A stretch of 64,000 bases of DNA from Cryptomeria japonica (GCF_030272615.1 NC_081406.1:461800072-461864071); one strand, 5' to 3'. Shown: positions 35,422 to 49,500, counted from the stretch's first letter. Translations and numbers: made by a program. The notes: generated by a model from the letters alone, not told the origin.

Positions 35422-36656
35422 TGTTAGGATAACCGGTGGACAACTAAGAGGGGGGGTGAATCAATTGTCAATAGGTTATATCAATTAATCCACTTTACAA
35501 CCTTAAACCAAAGCACATAAACATTAAATACCAAAATAGCAAAAACAGATACTGGTAAACAATACAACTTAACAATAAAATAGATAATCAACACAATGCA
35601 ACCATACCACATAAAACCATGGTTTGTAAGTGGAAAACCCTAGTAAAGGAAAAAACCATGGTGGGAAGCCTACCCATAGTCAGATGATACTTCTACAGAA
35701 AGTATGTGATAAAATTAGGGGCATGCACATGCAGGAAGGCACACTAGCTAGAGCGCACTGCTCATTACAAAAGAGTCTCACTAATTATAGAGAGGTTAAA
35801 ACCACCTCAAGCTAATTGGACAACAATCCAGTAGAATGAACTATCAGAGATAGCATCTACCATGCCTGATTACAGTCCCGGTTAAGCTCAATACCAAAGG
35901 CCTTTGACCTCTTACATAAACCCAATTTGATCTTCAAAAATCAACCAAATCCTCTGCCTGAATGATATTACATTATTCGCACATTACATTCCAATTCCTT
36001 ATCTGTTTTCCACTACCATGATCTGCAATGAGATCTTACATTGATTTATACAAACGCTAAGGCCTAAACCAATTAGGTTGGCCACCTAAAAGATATTACA
36101 ATAAGATCATTACATACATCTATATTACAATGATATGTCATGTCGGCTTTAGACCAAAACAACATTAGCCAATCCATAAATCATCCTAGTAACATGCAGA
36201 GAACACGATAACATGATACCGGTCCATAACCTAGATAGGCACTAGACCTATTATGGGTCAACCATACCAAAGCGATGTCTTCAACCAGTCAAAGCTTGAT
36301 CAAGATCACCTTCTGCATCCCAAATTCCATCTAGAAGCCGCACCGGCACCACTTATGCATCCTATCAAAGATTCTCAATAAAAGCTTTGCCAGTAAAATC
36401 TCAAACCCGTGTCGGTAAGGTCTTACTAGAGTGTATTATAGAATCTGATCACCAAGTCAATAACAACTGACCAAAACATGCTCTAGGAGCATGTAACACA
36501 TAGAACCAAACATACTCCATTGATCTTTTGTCGGTAACCAACCATACTAGCTAGTGCTGGTAACAAACCATTACAGCTAGTGTTGACAACAATGACAAAA
36601 CATCAATGCAATACATAATCAATCTCCCCATAATCAATTCTTCTATAATGTCAACA
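35422..36656 (-). repeat. Copia D 3' LTR (1235 bp)
   Basis: Plus-strand limits TGTTAGGATA...ATGTCAACA; matches 41183-42481. The shorter length reflects small deletions, for example around the 42310-42370 block. Confidence 0.92.
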
Positions 36657-36987
36657 ATATCCCCCTTTGGCATTGATGGAAACACTAGATGTGAAAAATA
36701 TCTAAGTACTAATAAATGCCAAACAAGTCTCCCCCAATGGAAGACAACCAACAATCTCCCCCTTTGAATAATATCTCTGTAAAGCTCTGAAAAACAACTC
36801 CTTAAGTATTCTTTTTCACATCAATATCTCTCCCCCTTTGACATCAATGCCAAATATATGACATAGATATCAAAATTTTGTTAATCTCAAAGCTGACTAC
36901 TCCCCCTGAGTAGTAGCACCACTACATCAATCTGGAGCAAAGGATAAAGTTGTTGATCCATACTAAAATGATGCACTGCATAATCAA
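36657..36987 (-). other. Copia D 3' leader with reiterated purine tracts
   Basis: Non-coding. Minus-strand AAAGGGGGATAT (36668-36657) abuts the 3' LTR and serves as PPT. Further GGGGGAG-type copies occur near 36730, 36757, 36830 and 36903. Confidence 0.75.
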
Positions 36988-39900
36988 CTAAGTCTCTGTC
37001 AGAGGGGTAGATACCCCTAACCTGTCTCTCAAATATTCAAATGATTCTTTAGACAATGGTTTAGTGAATATATCTGCACTCTTCTCTTTAGTGTTCACAT
37101 AAACTAATTTGACTTCCTTTTCTTCCACTTTGTCCTTCAGAAAGTTATACTTTATTTATATGTGCTTACTCTTAGAGTTAAATACCGGATTCTTAGACAT
37201 GTTAATAGTTGCAGAGTTATCATAGTAAATAACTACAGGTTCACTACAGTTTACCCCAATATCCTTCAACATTTGCTACATCCACAGGACTTGTGTACAA
37301 TTAGTTGCTGCTACAACATATTTAGCTTCTATAGTAGATAAAGAAATGCATGACTATTTTTGTTGATCCTTGAAACTAGTTTCTTTCCAAGAAAGAAAGC
37401 TCCACCAAAAGTGCTCTTCGTGTCATCAGTATCTCCTACCCAATCTGAATCTGTATATGCACATAACGTGAAGTTATCATCTCTAGAATACCATAAGCCA
37501 TATTTTGTTGTACCTTGCAAACACTGGAATATCCTCTTTACTATACATTCATGGTTTTCTTTAGGATTACTTTGATATCTTGAAATAATACTCACTGCAT
37601 TCATAATATCTGGTCTAGTCTGAGTTAGATATAACAAGCCACCAATCATAGACTTATACCTTGTTGAATTTACCAGTACATATGTGTCTTTGATAGATAG
37701 TTTATCACTTGTCATCATAGGAATACTTACCGGTTTGGAATTATCCATACCAAACTTCTTCAACAATTCCCTTAGACACTTAGTTTGATAGATAAAAATG
37801 ACTTTGTCAGTTTGTGTAATTTGCAAACCTAAGAAAAATCTCATTTCACCAATCATGGACATTTCAAATTTATTCTTCATATTGCTAGAAAATTCCATGC
37901 ATAATTTATTTTCTCCTCCAAAAATGATATCATCAACAAATAATTCAATAATCAGAATATCATCATCAGTGATCTTATAATATAAATTATTGTCAGCACT
38001 TCCTTTAGTAAAACCAAGCTTCAAAATATATTTATCCAACCTTGTATATCAGGATCTATGAGCTTGTTTCAATCCATATAATGATTTATTTAACCTACAA
38101 ACCATATCCTTGTCATTTGTCAATGAAAAACCATCAAGTTGCTCAATGTATACCTCTTCTTCAAGTTCACCATTCAAAAATGCACATTTAACATACATTT
38201 GATAAACCTTATAGTTCTTATATGTTGCATAGGCAAGAAATAGTCTAACAACTTCAATTATAGCTATAGGTGCAAATGTCTCACCATAATCAATTCCTTC
38301 CATTTGAGAATATCCTTTACAAACTAGTCTAGCCTTGTTTATTATAACTTGACCATCCTCATTTAGTTTATTTCTAAAAACCCATTTAGTTCCAATAACA
38401 TTTTTATTTTTGGGTTGGGGAACTAAAGTCCAAGTCTCATTCTTCTCTATCTGATCTAATTCATCTTCCATAGCCTTTAACCATTGTTTATCTTTACAAG
38501 CTTCCATAACAAATGTCAGTTCAACTTGAGAAATAAGACATACCTCTTTATTTAACAGTCTTCTTCTTGTCATAAATCCCTTGTTCCTATCTCCAATGAT
38601 TTGATCTTCATAATAATTTAGTCTTACATACCTTGGAGTCCTCTAAACTTCAGGTTCACTGATCTGATCATCAATCACAATTGAATTTTCTGATTGTACT
38701 AGTGTAACTATCTCAATCTCATGTACCAGTTGAGGTTGGTTCAGCTATGATCATTTCCACTGAGAGTTCCCTGCCATATGATATAGAATTATTTCTTTAT
38801 TTCTCAACCACTTTCACATTTGCACTCTCCACAATTTTTTACAATCTTTTGTTATAACATCTATATGATTTGCTTTGATTTGAATATCCAAGAAATATTC
38901 ATTCATCACATCTAGGATCAAACTTCCCAATTGAATCATCCCTTTTGATATAATATTTACTTCCAAACATTCCAAAATATTTAATAGTAGGTGTATGTCC
39001 AAACCATAATTCATAAGGAGTCTTACCGGTTTCACCTTTGATATGAACTCTGTTGAATGTGTAGACTGTTGTACTCACTTCTTCTCTCTAGTAGATGTGA
39101 GGAAATTTGGCTTCCATCATCATGGTTCTTGCTACATAAAAAATGGTTCTATTATTCCTTTCCACTACTCTATTCTGCCGAGGAGTGTGAGGTGCAGATA
39201 ACTGTCTCCTAATTCCATTTGTCTCACAATAGCTATTAAATTCATGAGAAGTGAACTCACCGCCTTGATCTGATCTTAGATATTTGATTTTTAGTCTAGT
39301 TTCAGTTTCTACCTTAGCTTTAAAGATCTTGAATTTCTCAAAAGCTTTAGACTTTTCCCTAAGAGAAGTCACCCACATTAGTCTAGAATAATCATCAATT
39401 ATAAGCATGAAGTACCTATCACCTTGAAAGCTTCTAGTCCTTGCTGGACCACATAGGTCAGCATGAAATAAATCAAGACCATCATTATATTTATCATGTA
39501 TGCTCTTAAAATAAGTTCTAACTTTCTTTCCCAATTGACATTCTTTACATACTGGATTATGAGGCTTCATAATCTTAGGTATATCTCTAACTTCCTTTGT
39601 TAAACTGATCTTGACAATACAATCAAAATTAACATGACACAACCTCCTATGCCATAGCCAACTCTCATCAATATGAGCAGTCAAACATGTCTTATTACCA
39701 GTGTTCAGGTGAAATATATTACCTCCAGTTTCAGTACCGGTAGCAATCTCCAAACCAGTCTTCTTAATGATTTTGTTATTCTATCCTTGAATTGAAGTTG
39801 GAATCCCTTGTCCACCAATTGACCAACACTCAAAAGATTATGCTTTAAACCTTCTACATAATAGACATTGCCAGTATTATGCTTACCATCCAAAGAAATA

Positions 39901-41167
39901 GTACCTCTACCTTTGATCAGACACGCTTTTTCATCTCCAAATCTTACTTGATTGCCATTGTATTCATGCAAGGACAAAAATTTCCCTTTATCTTCATTCA
40001 TATGATGTCAGCATCCGCTATCAATTAACCTTTCATCCTTGTCTTCAACTTTTGCTACCAGGGCCTTTTCTTCATTCTTGATAGCCGGTTCTGGTTCATC
40101 TTCCTTTAGGGCATAGAACACCCATTCCTTTCCATCGCCAGATCCACTAGCAGAGTCTTGTTGGTTCATTGAGTCATCAGTTACTCCTCCTTCATCTACT
40201 ATGTAGCATTGTTTATTTCTCTTGAATCTATATCTGTTCTGATTAGGCTTGAATTATTTCTTAACTCTTTATTCAAATCTTGCATTCCTTTCAGGACATC
40301 TAGATGCAAAATGACCAATCTTATTACATGCAAAACATTTAAAAGGTGCTTTTCCTTCCTACTTACTTCTTGCTAGTCCTTTAGGTACTCTTCTAGAAAA
40401 TAAGGCCTTAAGTTTCTCAAATTCTTCATCCTCTTTCCTCATATCTTCTAGTTCGTTTTCATATAGGGCTTTCCAATCATTCTTTTTGGTAGATGATGCT
40501 AATGCATGAAAGGCAGGTTCAGATTTTGCAGCTCTAGAAGGTCCAAATTCTTCAAGCTCAAAAGCAAATAACTTCCCAATCAGAATGTTTCTGTTAACTG
40601 AAGTGTTTACCATTGTTCTCAATTCATTAATTGCAACTGCCTTCATCTTGTAAGCTAGTGGAAGGGCTTTCAATACTTTGGAATCTATTTCATCTTCACT
40701 CAGAGATCCTCCACAACATTGAATTCCCATGACAATCTCATTTACTCTTTCCATAAATGTACAATTATTTCATTGTCATCCATCTTCAAGTTCTCATATC
40801 TCACCTGGTAACCATCAAGTTTAGCAATTTTGACAGTAGGGTCACCTTCATTCAAATTTTTCAATTTATCCCACATAACCTTTGCAGATGATTTATCAGT
40901 CAATCCCATGATCTAGTGATCAGTAAGTGCGCACAAGAGGGCTTCTCTAGCTTTGCAATCATTCTCAATATTTTAATCCAAGTCTGCAAAAGCAGGATTG
41001 CCTGATGTCAGATCATAAGGTGTGTATCCTTTCTTAGTGATCTCCCAAATATCCTTTCCAATACATCTAAGATGAGTCTCCATTCTAATTTTCCATATCC
41101 CATAATTTGTTTCATCAATCTTAGGGATCTCTCTTCTAAAAATAGTTGTTGGTGGATTAGTTGCCAA
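36988..41167 (-). pseudogene. Copia D gag-pol polyprotein, decayed
   Basis: ATG 41167 (MATNPPTTIFRREI) opens gag: NYGIWKIRMETHL, then ELRTMVNTSVNRN (about 40600) and a knuckle CFACNKIGHFASRC near 40330. Protease/integrase linker: GKFLSLHEYN, YYVEGLKHNLLSVGQ (40001-39800). Integrase: WLWHRRLCHVNFDC, LFHADLCGPARTRS, LRSDQGGEF, RQNRVVERNN. RT (38573-37329): [35 protein letters not shown], catalytic FVDDIIFGG, then RNase H with YTDSDWVGD. A shift near 37360 leads to the end ADIFTKPLSKESFEYL, stopping at TAG 36988-36990. Several stops and frameshifts make it inactive. Confidence 0.9.
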
Positions 41168-41168
41168 A

Positions 41169-41180
41169 GATTTGATACCA
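41169..41180 (-). other. Copia D primer-binding site, mutated
   Basis: Minus strand TGGTATCAAATC, the iMet PBS with GAG changed to AAA, 2 nt inside the 5' LTR. Confidence 0.82.
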
Positions 41181-41182
41181 AT

Positions 41183-42481
41183 TGTTAGGATAATCGGTGG
41201 ACAACTAAGAGGGGGTGTGAAGTAGTTGTCAATAGATTATATCAATTAATCCACTTTACAACCTTAAACCAGAGCACATAAACATTAAATACCAGAATAA
41301 CAGAAACAGATACCAGTAGAAACAGATACCGGTAAACAATACAACTTAATAATGAAATAGATAATCAACACAATGCAATCATACCACATAACACCATGAT
41401 TTGTACATATAAAATGTTGGTAACAAGAAAAACTATGGTGGAAAGCCTACCCACAGTTAGATGATACTTTTGCAGAAAGTATGTGATACAATGAGGGGCC
41501 TGCACATGCAGGAAGGCACATTGCCTAGAGCACACTGCTCATTAAAAAAGAGTCTCACTGACTACAAAGAGGTTAAAACCACCTCAAGATTATTGGACAA
41601 TAATCCAATAGAATGAACTGCCAGAGATAACATCTACCATGCTTGATTACAGTCTCGGTTAAGCTCAATATCGGAGGCCTTTGAACTCTTATATAAAACC
41701 AATTTGATATTCCATGATCAACCAAATCCTCTGCTTGGATGATATTACATTATTCACACATTGCATTCCAATTCCTTATATGTTTTCCACTACCATGATC
41801 TGTAATGAGATCTGACATTGATTTATACAAACCTTAAGGCCTAAACCAATTAGGTTAGCTACCTAAAAGATATTACAATAAGATCATTACATACATCCAT
41901 ATTACAATGATATGACATGTCGGCTTTAGACCAAAACAACATTAACCAATCCATAAATCATCTTGGTAACATGTAGAGAACACATTAACATGATACGGAT
42001 CCATAACCTAGTTAGGCACTGGACCTATTCTCGGTCCACCACACCAAAGTGATGTCTTCAATCAATCGAAGCTCGATCAAGGATCACCTTCTGCATCCTG
42101 AATTCCATCTAGAAGCCACACCAACACCACTTATGCATCTTGTCAAAGATTCTTAGTAAAAGCTCTGCCAATAAAACCTTAAACCCATGCCAGTAATGGA
42201 TTACTAGAGTGTGATAGCATCCGATCACCAAGTCAATACCAACTGACCAAAAAATGCTCCAGAAGCATGTAACACATAGAACCAAACACACTCCATTGAT
42301 CCAAACATGTCAAAAGTGTCCAACAGATAGTCTCTTCTGTCGATAACACTATATCTTCTGCCAGTAACCAAAACCAGTCTATCGGTAACCAACCATAACA
42401 GCTAGTGTTGACATCAATGACAAAAAATCAATGCAACACATAATCAATCTCCCCATAATCAATTCTTCCATAATGCCAACA
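41183..42481 (-). repeat. Copia D 5' LTR (1299 bp)
   Basis: Plus-strand limits TGTTAGGATA...ATGCCAACA. It includes the conserved hairpin block GGCCTGCACATGCAGGAAGG near 41500. Confidence 0.92.
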
Positions 42482-42486
42482 AAATG

Positions 42487-43526
42487 TGCATTCTTGAAAG
42501 GGGGTCTTGATGAGGAAGTTTATATTGAGCAACCTGATTGTTTTTCACTATTAGATGATACTACTATGGTTTGCACGTTAAGGAAAGCTTTATATGGATT
42601 AAAACAAGCACCTAGAGCTTGGTATGCAAGGTTGGATAAATATATTTTGAAGCTTGGTTTTACTAAGGGCAGTGCTGATAGTAATTTATATTATAAAATC
42701 ACTAATGATGATATATTGATTGTTGAAGTCTTTGTTGATGACATTATTTTTGGAGGTGAACATAAATTATGCATAGAGTTTTGTAACAACATGGAGAAAG
42801 AATTTGAGATGTCTATGATTGGTGAGATGAAATTTTTCTTAGGTTTGTAGATTACTCAGACTGACAAAGGTATTTTTATCTATAAAACTAAATATGTTAA
42901 GGAATTGTTGATGAATTTTTGGTATGGGAGATTCTAAACCGGTAAGTACACCTATGGTTACAAGGGAGAAATTGACAAGGAAATATGTTTCTGTGCTGAT
43001 AAATCCTACAAGATACAGATCTATGATTGGAGGTCTACTTTATTTAACTCAGACTAGACCTGACATTATGAATTTTGTTTGTATTATTTCAAGATTTTAG
43101 AGTGATCCTAGAGAAAATCATGAGATGGTGATAAAAAAGATTTTTAGATAGTTGCAAGGTACATCACAATATTGTTTGTGGTATCCTAAGAATGATAAAT
43201 TCACTTTATGTGCATATGCATATGCTGACAGGGCTGGAGACGTTGATGACTAGAAAAGTACTTCTGGTGGAACTTTCTTTCTTGGAAAGAAGTTGGTTTC
43301 ATGGATCAGCAATAAATAGTCATATACTTCTTTATCTACTGCTTGAGCTGAGTATGTTGTTGCTACTACTAATCGTACACAAGTTTTTATGGATGAAGCA
43401 AATGTTGAAGGATATAAAGGTGGATTGTGATGCACTGGTAGTTATTCATTGTGATAACTCTTCTGCTATTGATATATCTATCAAGTATAACTTTTTGAAG
43501 AATAAGGTGGAAGCAAATGAAGTTAA
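42487..43526 (+). pseudogene. Copia C RT-RNase H, middle part
   Basis: Resumes the RT after Copia D with AFLKGGLDEEVYIEQPD, KALYGLKQAPRAWYARLDKY and the catalytic FVDDIIFGG, and ends its first frame at TAG 42850 (QITQTDKG context, probably from CAG). Shifted frames then give RYRSMIGGLLYLTQTRPDI and RNase H pieces (FLWMKQMLKDI, VVIHCDNSSAIDIS, KYNFLKNKVEANEV). Cut at EV by Gypsy 2, resuming at 53203. Confidence 0.85.
43522..43526. repeat. TSD GTTAA of Gypsy 2 (second copy 53198-53202)
   Basis: GTTAA flanks TGTAAGGACC on the left and TCATGACA on the right. Copia C RNase H reads EVKLVYVNTKEQ across the repaired junction. Confidence 0.94.
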
Positions 43527-46055
43527 TGTAAGGACCTGCTTGTCCTAACCCTAGTTAAACCAAACTTAAACTCACTGTTTTATTTAATTATTAAATTAAC
43601 CATTATTACACATGCAAAAGCAATAATTATTAACATGCAAGTAATAGATAAGTAACTGAACAACCATGCAACTCATAAATAAGATGTAGGAATTAAATGT
43701 GCATGCAAACAATAACAATCTAAAATTACATATGAGGTCCAATAGAATGCAAACCATAATTAGTTACGATGTCGAGTTATGTGTGCGCATGAGTAGCATA
43801 AATCATATGCATGAAATTATTATGAATTAAATTAACATGAAAAAACTCATAATTAAATAATCTACCAGATAATTAAATATGCGTGCATGTGTAAATGAAA
43901 ACTAATCTAAGAAAGTAAATCATGCAAGTTAGTGGTTAGTATGTTAGTATCCCTTTTTCTTCTTCTTTTTTATTTGTCAATTACATTGCATGGCGACTTC
44001 TTGTTGCTTTACATCATGTGACCTTTATAGGTCATTTTTCATAATCTCTACATGCGACCATTCTGGTCTTTACAATGAAATAAAATATACATCTTTAATT
44101 ATTACATAAAATTTTATCTGGAATCTCTGACTTTCTTTGTCTCTAGATGTGTCACCTTCGTTTGACCTGGATAACGTCCTCTCGGAAACCGGATGACAGA
44201 CATATGACCCAGGCATTTTATCTGCCCAACCAAATGAAGCATAAGCTTCCCGGTACTCTTGATAAGCTCTTGTCCCTCACGACAGAGTATCCTAGCAAGC
44301 CGGTACCAACTGGTAGTAAAGGAATCCTATGCAATCATGTAGAACTAACAACCCATCCTAGTTGAACTAACTACATGTGTTATGGCAGGGAGAAAAATAA
44401 ATAAATAAATATGATGGCCATCATTACCCTATTGGGGAGGTGAAGAAAATCACTTTTCCCTGGTTAGCCCATAAACAAGCACTCTCATTCCATAATCATC
44501 CCTCGTAGATAGAAAAATAATTAACCCTCCGCAAATTAATGTCAGAATAATATTATTATATGTTTTCTTTATAGATTTTTATAAATTTTCCCTTTATAAT
44601 ATAGTTTCCTCAAATCAAAATTAAATTTTAATATTTTCAATAATTCTAAATTAAGAATCTCTATTTAAGTTAGAATTTACCACTATCAAGACTTTCCAAA
44701 TACAGTCCAAATGTTTCAGTATTTTCTTAAAAACCCAGATCCCAATTTCTCTAAAATTTTCACAGTAACTAAAAATATTGGAAACACAAAAACCCAGTAA
44801 ATTTCCTAAAAACTCAGTTTCTACTTCTTATGATAAATCGAGAAGAAGGTGTTGACAACACAACTGACACATCAAACAAACTAGCATTAAATCCACAATA
44901 CCCAGTTTTAAAAGAAAAAGATCAAACAACGACTCAATAAAATATGTAAAATAAATGAACCTAGCTGTAAGAAAGAAGAATCGCAGGCATTTCCCAAATT
45001 TTAAACAATCTCTTCAATCTACCTTGTCGACTTCACAACAATCACACGAATCAAGAAGCTCAAAAAGGATTGGAATGATCAAATAACAGATTTATTCCTA
45101 TATTTATAAACATTGAATTCTCTAAAAATAAAATTTAATTGTTTGCATGATTAAATTCTTAAAATAAAACTAATTATTAAAATTAGAACTCACAAAATAG
45201 TTAATTGATTTTATTAAATTACAATTTGTTAAAGATTTAGTTTTTAAGAAAATAATTAATTATTAGGCTCTCACATATCGTCTATATTTTTAGTACATAA
45301 GTTTACTTGAACATTGTATTTTTGCATGCCTTCATCATTTATTTAAATTTATTAATTAATATTTTAATTAATTTCTTTAATTAATCTCATTATTTATTTT
45401 AATTAGTCCTCTAATTTTAGTATTTATAAGATATTATATCTTAAATATCTTTTATATTTTATAATTTAATTATCAAATAATTTTATTTTTAATTACTCAA
45501 CTAATTAATTTATTTACTTTCTTTTAAATAATTATTTTATAATTATTTCTAGCTTGATTGTAATATTAAATACTTGTATATTTAATAATTTATCCTTATT
45601 ATTATTTTTATTTTATCAATATATTTTAGACTCCCTAATTTAATTAACTAATTGCTTATCTAATTGGGTACTTTGAACAAGGTTCCAATACTTAGGTTGC
45701 TATTAGCGAGCTAGAAAAGCCCCTCCTCGATCATATGTCTGCCTTCGACGATTACCCTGCAACTTATACTTGACAAAAATTCGTCAGATCCCATTACATA
45801 AAAATCTAGCAAAATATTAACATCATAACATTATTATTTATCATCATTAAATAACGACATCATATCAATAAAACATCATTATTAATTATTATTAATCATA
45901 ACAGTATAGTATCATTAAAACATTATCATCATAAAATAACTAACCATCATCATTGTCACTAAACCACACAATATCATCTATCATTATTAAAAGTTAATCA
46001 AAAGGTATCTGACATAATAAATAAATCTAACTAAGGTCTAATTCAAGTCGTGACA
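43527..46055 (-). repeat. Gypsy 2 3' LTR (2529 bp)
   Basis: Plus-strand limits TGTAAGGACC...GTCGTGACA; near-collinear with 50672-53197. Very AT-rich between about 45080 and 45660. Confidence 0.94.
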
Positions 46056-46066
46056 TCCTTCCCCAC
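46056..46066 (-). other. Gypsy 2 polypurine tract
   Basis: Minus strand GTGGGGAAGGA abuts the 3' LTR. Confidence 0.78.
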
Positions 46067-46133
46067 TAGGAAGAGACATCGACCCGATGTCTTATTACAA
46101 AACAAGCATGCATGAAAATAATAACTGAGTCTA

Positions 46134-47249
46134 TTAAAATAAATGTTGGAAAGAACGCTCAATATCCTCAACGTTTTCCCATGTAGCACTGTCCTCTGAA
46201 TATTGATCCCACTGGACCTTATATTGCAAAATCTCTCTCTTGCACAACTGAATAGTGCGCCTATCAATGATTCGAGTAGGCTCCACTAGCACCACCCCTG
46301 GGTCCTGTACCTGTAGTCAATGCCAATCAAGGATATGATTTATATTGGGATGGTAGGGCTTAAGCAATGAAACATGAAAAACATTATGGATCCGGGCAAG
46401 AGCTGGTGGTAGGGCAAGTCAGTAAGCAACTGGATTAACCACTTCAAGGATGTCAAAAGGTCCAACATATCTAGGTGCCAATTTGGAAGATTTCCCAAAG
46501 GAAATAGAGCTCTTCTAAGGTCTCACTCTTAAAAAGACCTTATCTCCTATTGAAAACTGTCGAAAGGTCCTATTCTTATCTGCATAGCTCTTCTGTCTAT
46601 CAGTTGCTTCCTTAAGTCTAGCTTTTATTAATATCATATGTTCTTCCATCTCCTTGAGTAATTCCGGTCCAATTAAAATTCTATCTTCTACCTAGTCCCA
46701 GCTAACAGGTGTCCTACACTTACATCCATAAAGAGCCTCAAATGGTGCCATGCCTATAGAGAAGTGATAGGAGTTATTATATGCAAACTCCACTAAGGCA
46801 AGAAAATCCTCCCATTTGTACTGTTGGTCCATACAGTACATCCTTAATAGGTCTTCTACTACCTGATTTACCCTCTCAGTCTGTCCATCTATCTGAGGAT
46901 GATAGGTTGTGCTAAAGTTCAACCTTGTCCCCAAAGCTGCATTCAAGGTGGTCCAAAACCGTGAAGTCATTCTCACATCCCTGTCTGAAATAATTGTCTT
47001 AGGTACCCCATGTAACCGAAAGATCTCTTTAACAAACTTTTGTGCTAGGGTTACTGATCCATCCTTAAGATTTCTGGATATGAGGTGAGTTACTTTGGTC
47101 AATTTGTCTACCACAACTAGTATCATGTCATGCTTATATCTGGACATAGGTAATCCCTGGATAAAATCCATACTAATGACTTGCCACTTGTAATTCGGTA
47201 CACGGTGCGAGAATAACAACCCTGTCGGATGCATATGCTCAGCCTTGAC
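46134..47249 (-). pseudogene. Gypsy 2 integrase core plus chromodomain
   Basis: Catalytic core: ISMDFIQGLP, VVVDKLTKVTHLI, IISDRDVRMTSRF, QIDGQTERVNQ (D,D,E present), then FAYNNSYHFSIGMAPFEALY. After an in-frame TAG near 46692 the C-terminus continues: KSYADKNRTFRQFSIGDKVF, KLAPRYVGPFDILEVV, ARIHNVFHVSLLKPY, with further stops (TAG after RVRP, TGA after NPVAY, TGA after LDWH). It ends with a chromodomain-like segment, RIIDRRTIQL, LQYKVQWDQYSEDSATWENV, and TAA 46134. The zinc part sits upstream in the RT reading block. Confidence 0.88.
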
Positions 47250-49500
47250 TCATTGACATTCAAAACATTGCCTTACATAGGTTACCACATCCTTCTTAAG
47301 TCCAGGCCAAAAGTATAATGATTTCATATCTGCAACCATCTTATTCACACCAGGGTGTCCAGCATATGGTACATTATGCATCTCCTCTAAGATCAAATCC
47401 CTTAATCCCCCTTTATTGGGAATATACATCCTCCTTATGTATCTAAGAAGTCCATCTGGTTCCAACATGTACCCATCAAAATGGTGGTCAGAAGGTTTAG
47501 TCTCTAAGGCATTTTTGACTAAGTTGTAGTGCTCATCCCCTTGAAGATTATCCAACACTTGTTGTCTCAAGGTAGTCCAGGTGGTGGCTATCACTGCTAG
47601 GTGTCTTCTTCTGCTTAAAGCATCAGCCACTCGATTTTCTTTCCCTTTGATATAATCTATCCCAAAATCGTACTCACTTAAGAACTCTAACCACCTTCTC
47701 TGCCTTGCATTCGAATTTGGTTGGGTAAAGATGTACCATAACCCATGATGATCAGTCTTTAGCTCAAAGGGCTTTCCCAAAAGGTAGTGTCTCCACATTT
47801 GGAGGGCATAAACAATAGCAGCCAATTCTAAATTATGTGGTGCATAGTTGACTTCATGTATCTTCAACTTCTTGGACTCATAAGCTACCACCTGTTCATT
47901 TTGCATTAATACTCCTCCTATTCCCTCTCTTGATGCATTGGTGATAACTGTGAATGGTCCATTTGGGTCGGGTATGGTAAGTATAGGTGCTGATGTCAAC
48001 TTTTGTTTTAATAAGTTGAAGGCTTGCTCACATTCTTCCGTCAAATCAAATTTTCTTCCCTTCCTTTGGAGTGTATTAATAGGAGCTGCAATCTTAGAGA
48101 ACCCTTCTACAAACTTCCTATAGTATCCAGCTAACCCCATGAAACTACGAACCTCAGGAACACTTCGAGGGGCTGGCCATTCTGTGATTGCCTTGATCTT
48201 CTCAGGATCGATGGAGACTCCATCTTTGGAAATGATGTGCCCTAGGTAGTGTATTTTCTTTTGGAAGAAGGCGCATTTAAACAATTTACCATAGAGCTTA
48301 TGTTCCCTTAGTCTTTGCAAGACTATTCCCAAATGCTTCTCATGCTCCTCTATAGATCTGGAGTAGATGAGGATATCATCTATGAAAATCAGGATGAAGT
48401 CATCTAGACAATCTCTAAAAACATTGTTCATGAGGTTCATAAAGGCTGCGGGAGCATTTGTCAATCCAAAGGGTAACACCATGAACTCATAATGTCCATA
48501 ATGAGTTCTAAAAGCTATCTTTTGTATATTTGTATCCCTTATTCTAAGCTGATGGTACCCAGACCTGAGATCAATCTTGGAGAAAACTTTTGCACCTTTC
48601 ATTTGATCAAACAACTCAACAATCCTAGGGAGTGGGTACCTATTCTTGATGGTGACTTTGTTCAACATTCTATAATCAATGCATAAGCGGAGTGCACCAT
48701 CCTTCTTCTTGATGAAGATTACGGGTGCTCCCCATGGTGACACACTTGGCCTAATTAGACCCTTGTCCATTAACTCTTGCAACTGCACCTTTAGCTTGTA
48801 TAACTCCGTAGTTGCCATCCTGTAAGGTGCCTTAGATTGGGGTTCAGTCCCTAGGTGCAAGTCAATAGTAAAATCAAACTCCCTCTTAGGTGGCAATCCT
48901 AGGAATTCCTCTGGGAAGACATCTTGGAACTCTTGAAGGATAGGGTGTGTATCAAGTCCCATGTTATCCTCCCTTAGATCCTTAATGTGCACTGAGTAAA
49001 TTTAACAACCTTTCATTCGGGCCTTCTTAAGTTGCATTGCAGAAATTTGTCTAAGTTGCAAAGGCTTCTTATCCCCTTGTATCTTTATTTGATTGCCTAA
49101 GTCATCAAAACGCTCCACAAGTTTATCCTCACAATTTACTATAGCCTTATGCTCGGTCAACCGATTGATTCCTAAGATGACATCATAACTTCCTAATGGA
49201 CCTACATAAAGATTTACTTTAGTGAGGAAGTTGGGAAGTAGTAATTCACTGCATGTCAAACATTGGTCTACCCTCTGCTCTACTCGGTTCCCATATTGAA
49301 CATTCCAAGGTTTAGACATATAACCAGGCTTAACATTTAACTTAGATACAACTCTAGGATCCACAAAACATTCAGTAGCACCTGTATCTATAAGAATCGA
49401 AACTGCATGACCAAAAAGTTTACCATCAAGCTGGATAGCCGAGGCTTGGAAGTCTGCTTGGCGATTGTCAACTGCGGCATGAATCTGGTGATGTGGCTAT
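47250..49500 (-). pseudogene. Gypsy 2 protease-RT-RNase H-integrase zinc domain
   Basis: Protease near 49400: SILIDTGATECFVD (Asp-Thr-Gly kept), followed by YDVILGINRL. In-frame TAA at 49002-49004. The RT block (48992-47250) has [50 protein letters not shown], the catalytic [27 protein letters not shown]; RNase H starts [15 protein letters not shown] (the first catalytic Asp of TDAS is now Asn) and has [12 protein letters not shown]; then the zinc domain [20 protein letters not shown] stop at 47250-47252 separates it from the integrase core in the same frame. Confidence 0.9.

Larger units (their letters stand above)
35422..42481 (-). mobile_element. Copia D, full length, inserted in Copia C in opposite orientation
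   Basis: LTRs 35422-36656 (3') and 41183-42481 (5'), PBS at 41180-41169, PPT at 36668-36657, TSD AAATG. Coding order on the minus strand is gag, protease, integrase, RT, RNase H. Protein and LTR wording are close to Copia C and B: same family. As C lies on the plus strand, the two coding regions form a large inverted repeat. Confidence 0.93.

Noticed and set aside
44147-44365. A 72-codon plus-strand frame also present at 51291-51509
   Set aside because: The two copies lie in the two Gypsy 2 LTRs and are similar only because LTRs are duplicates; antisense to the element and without known motif.
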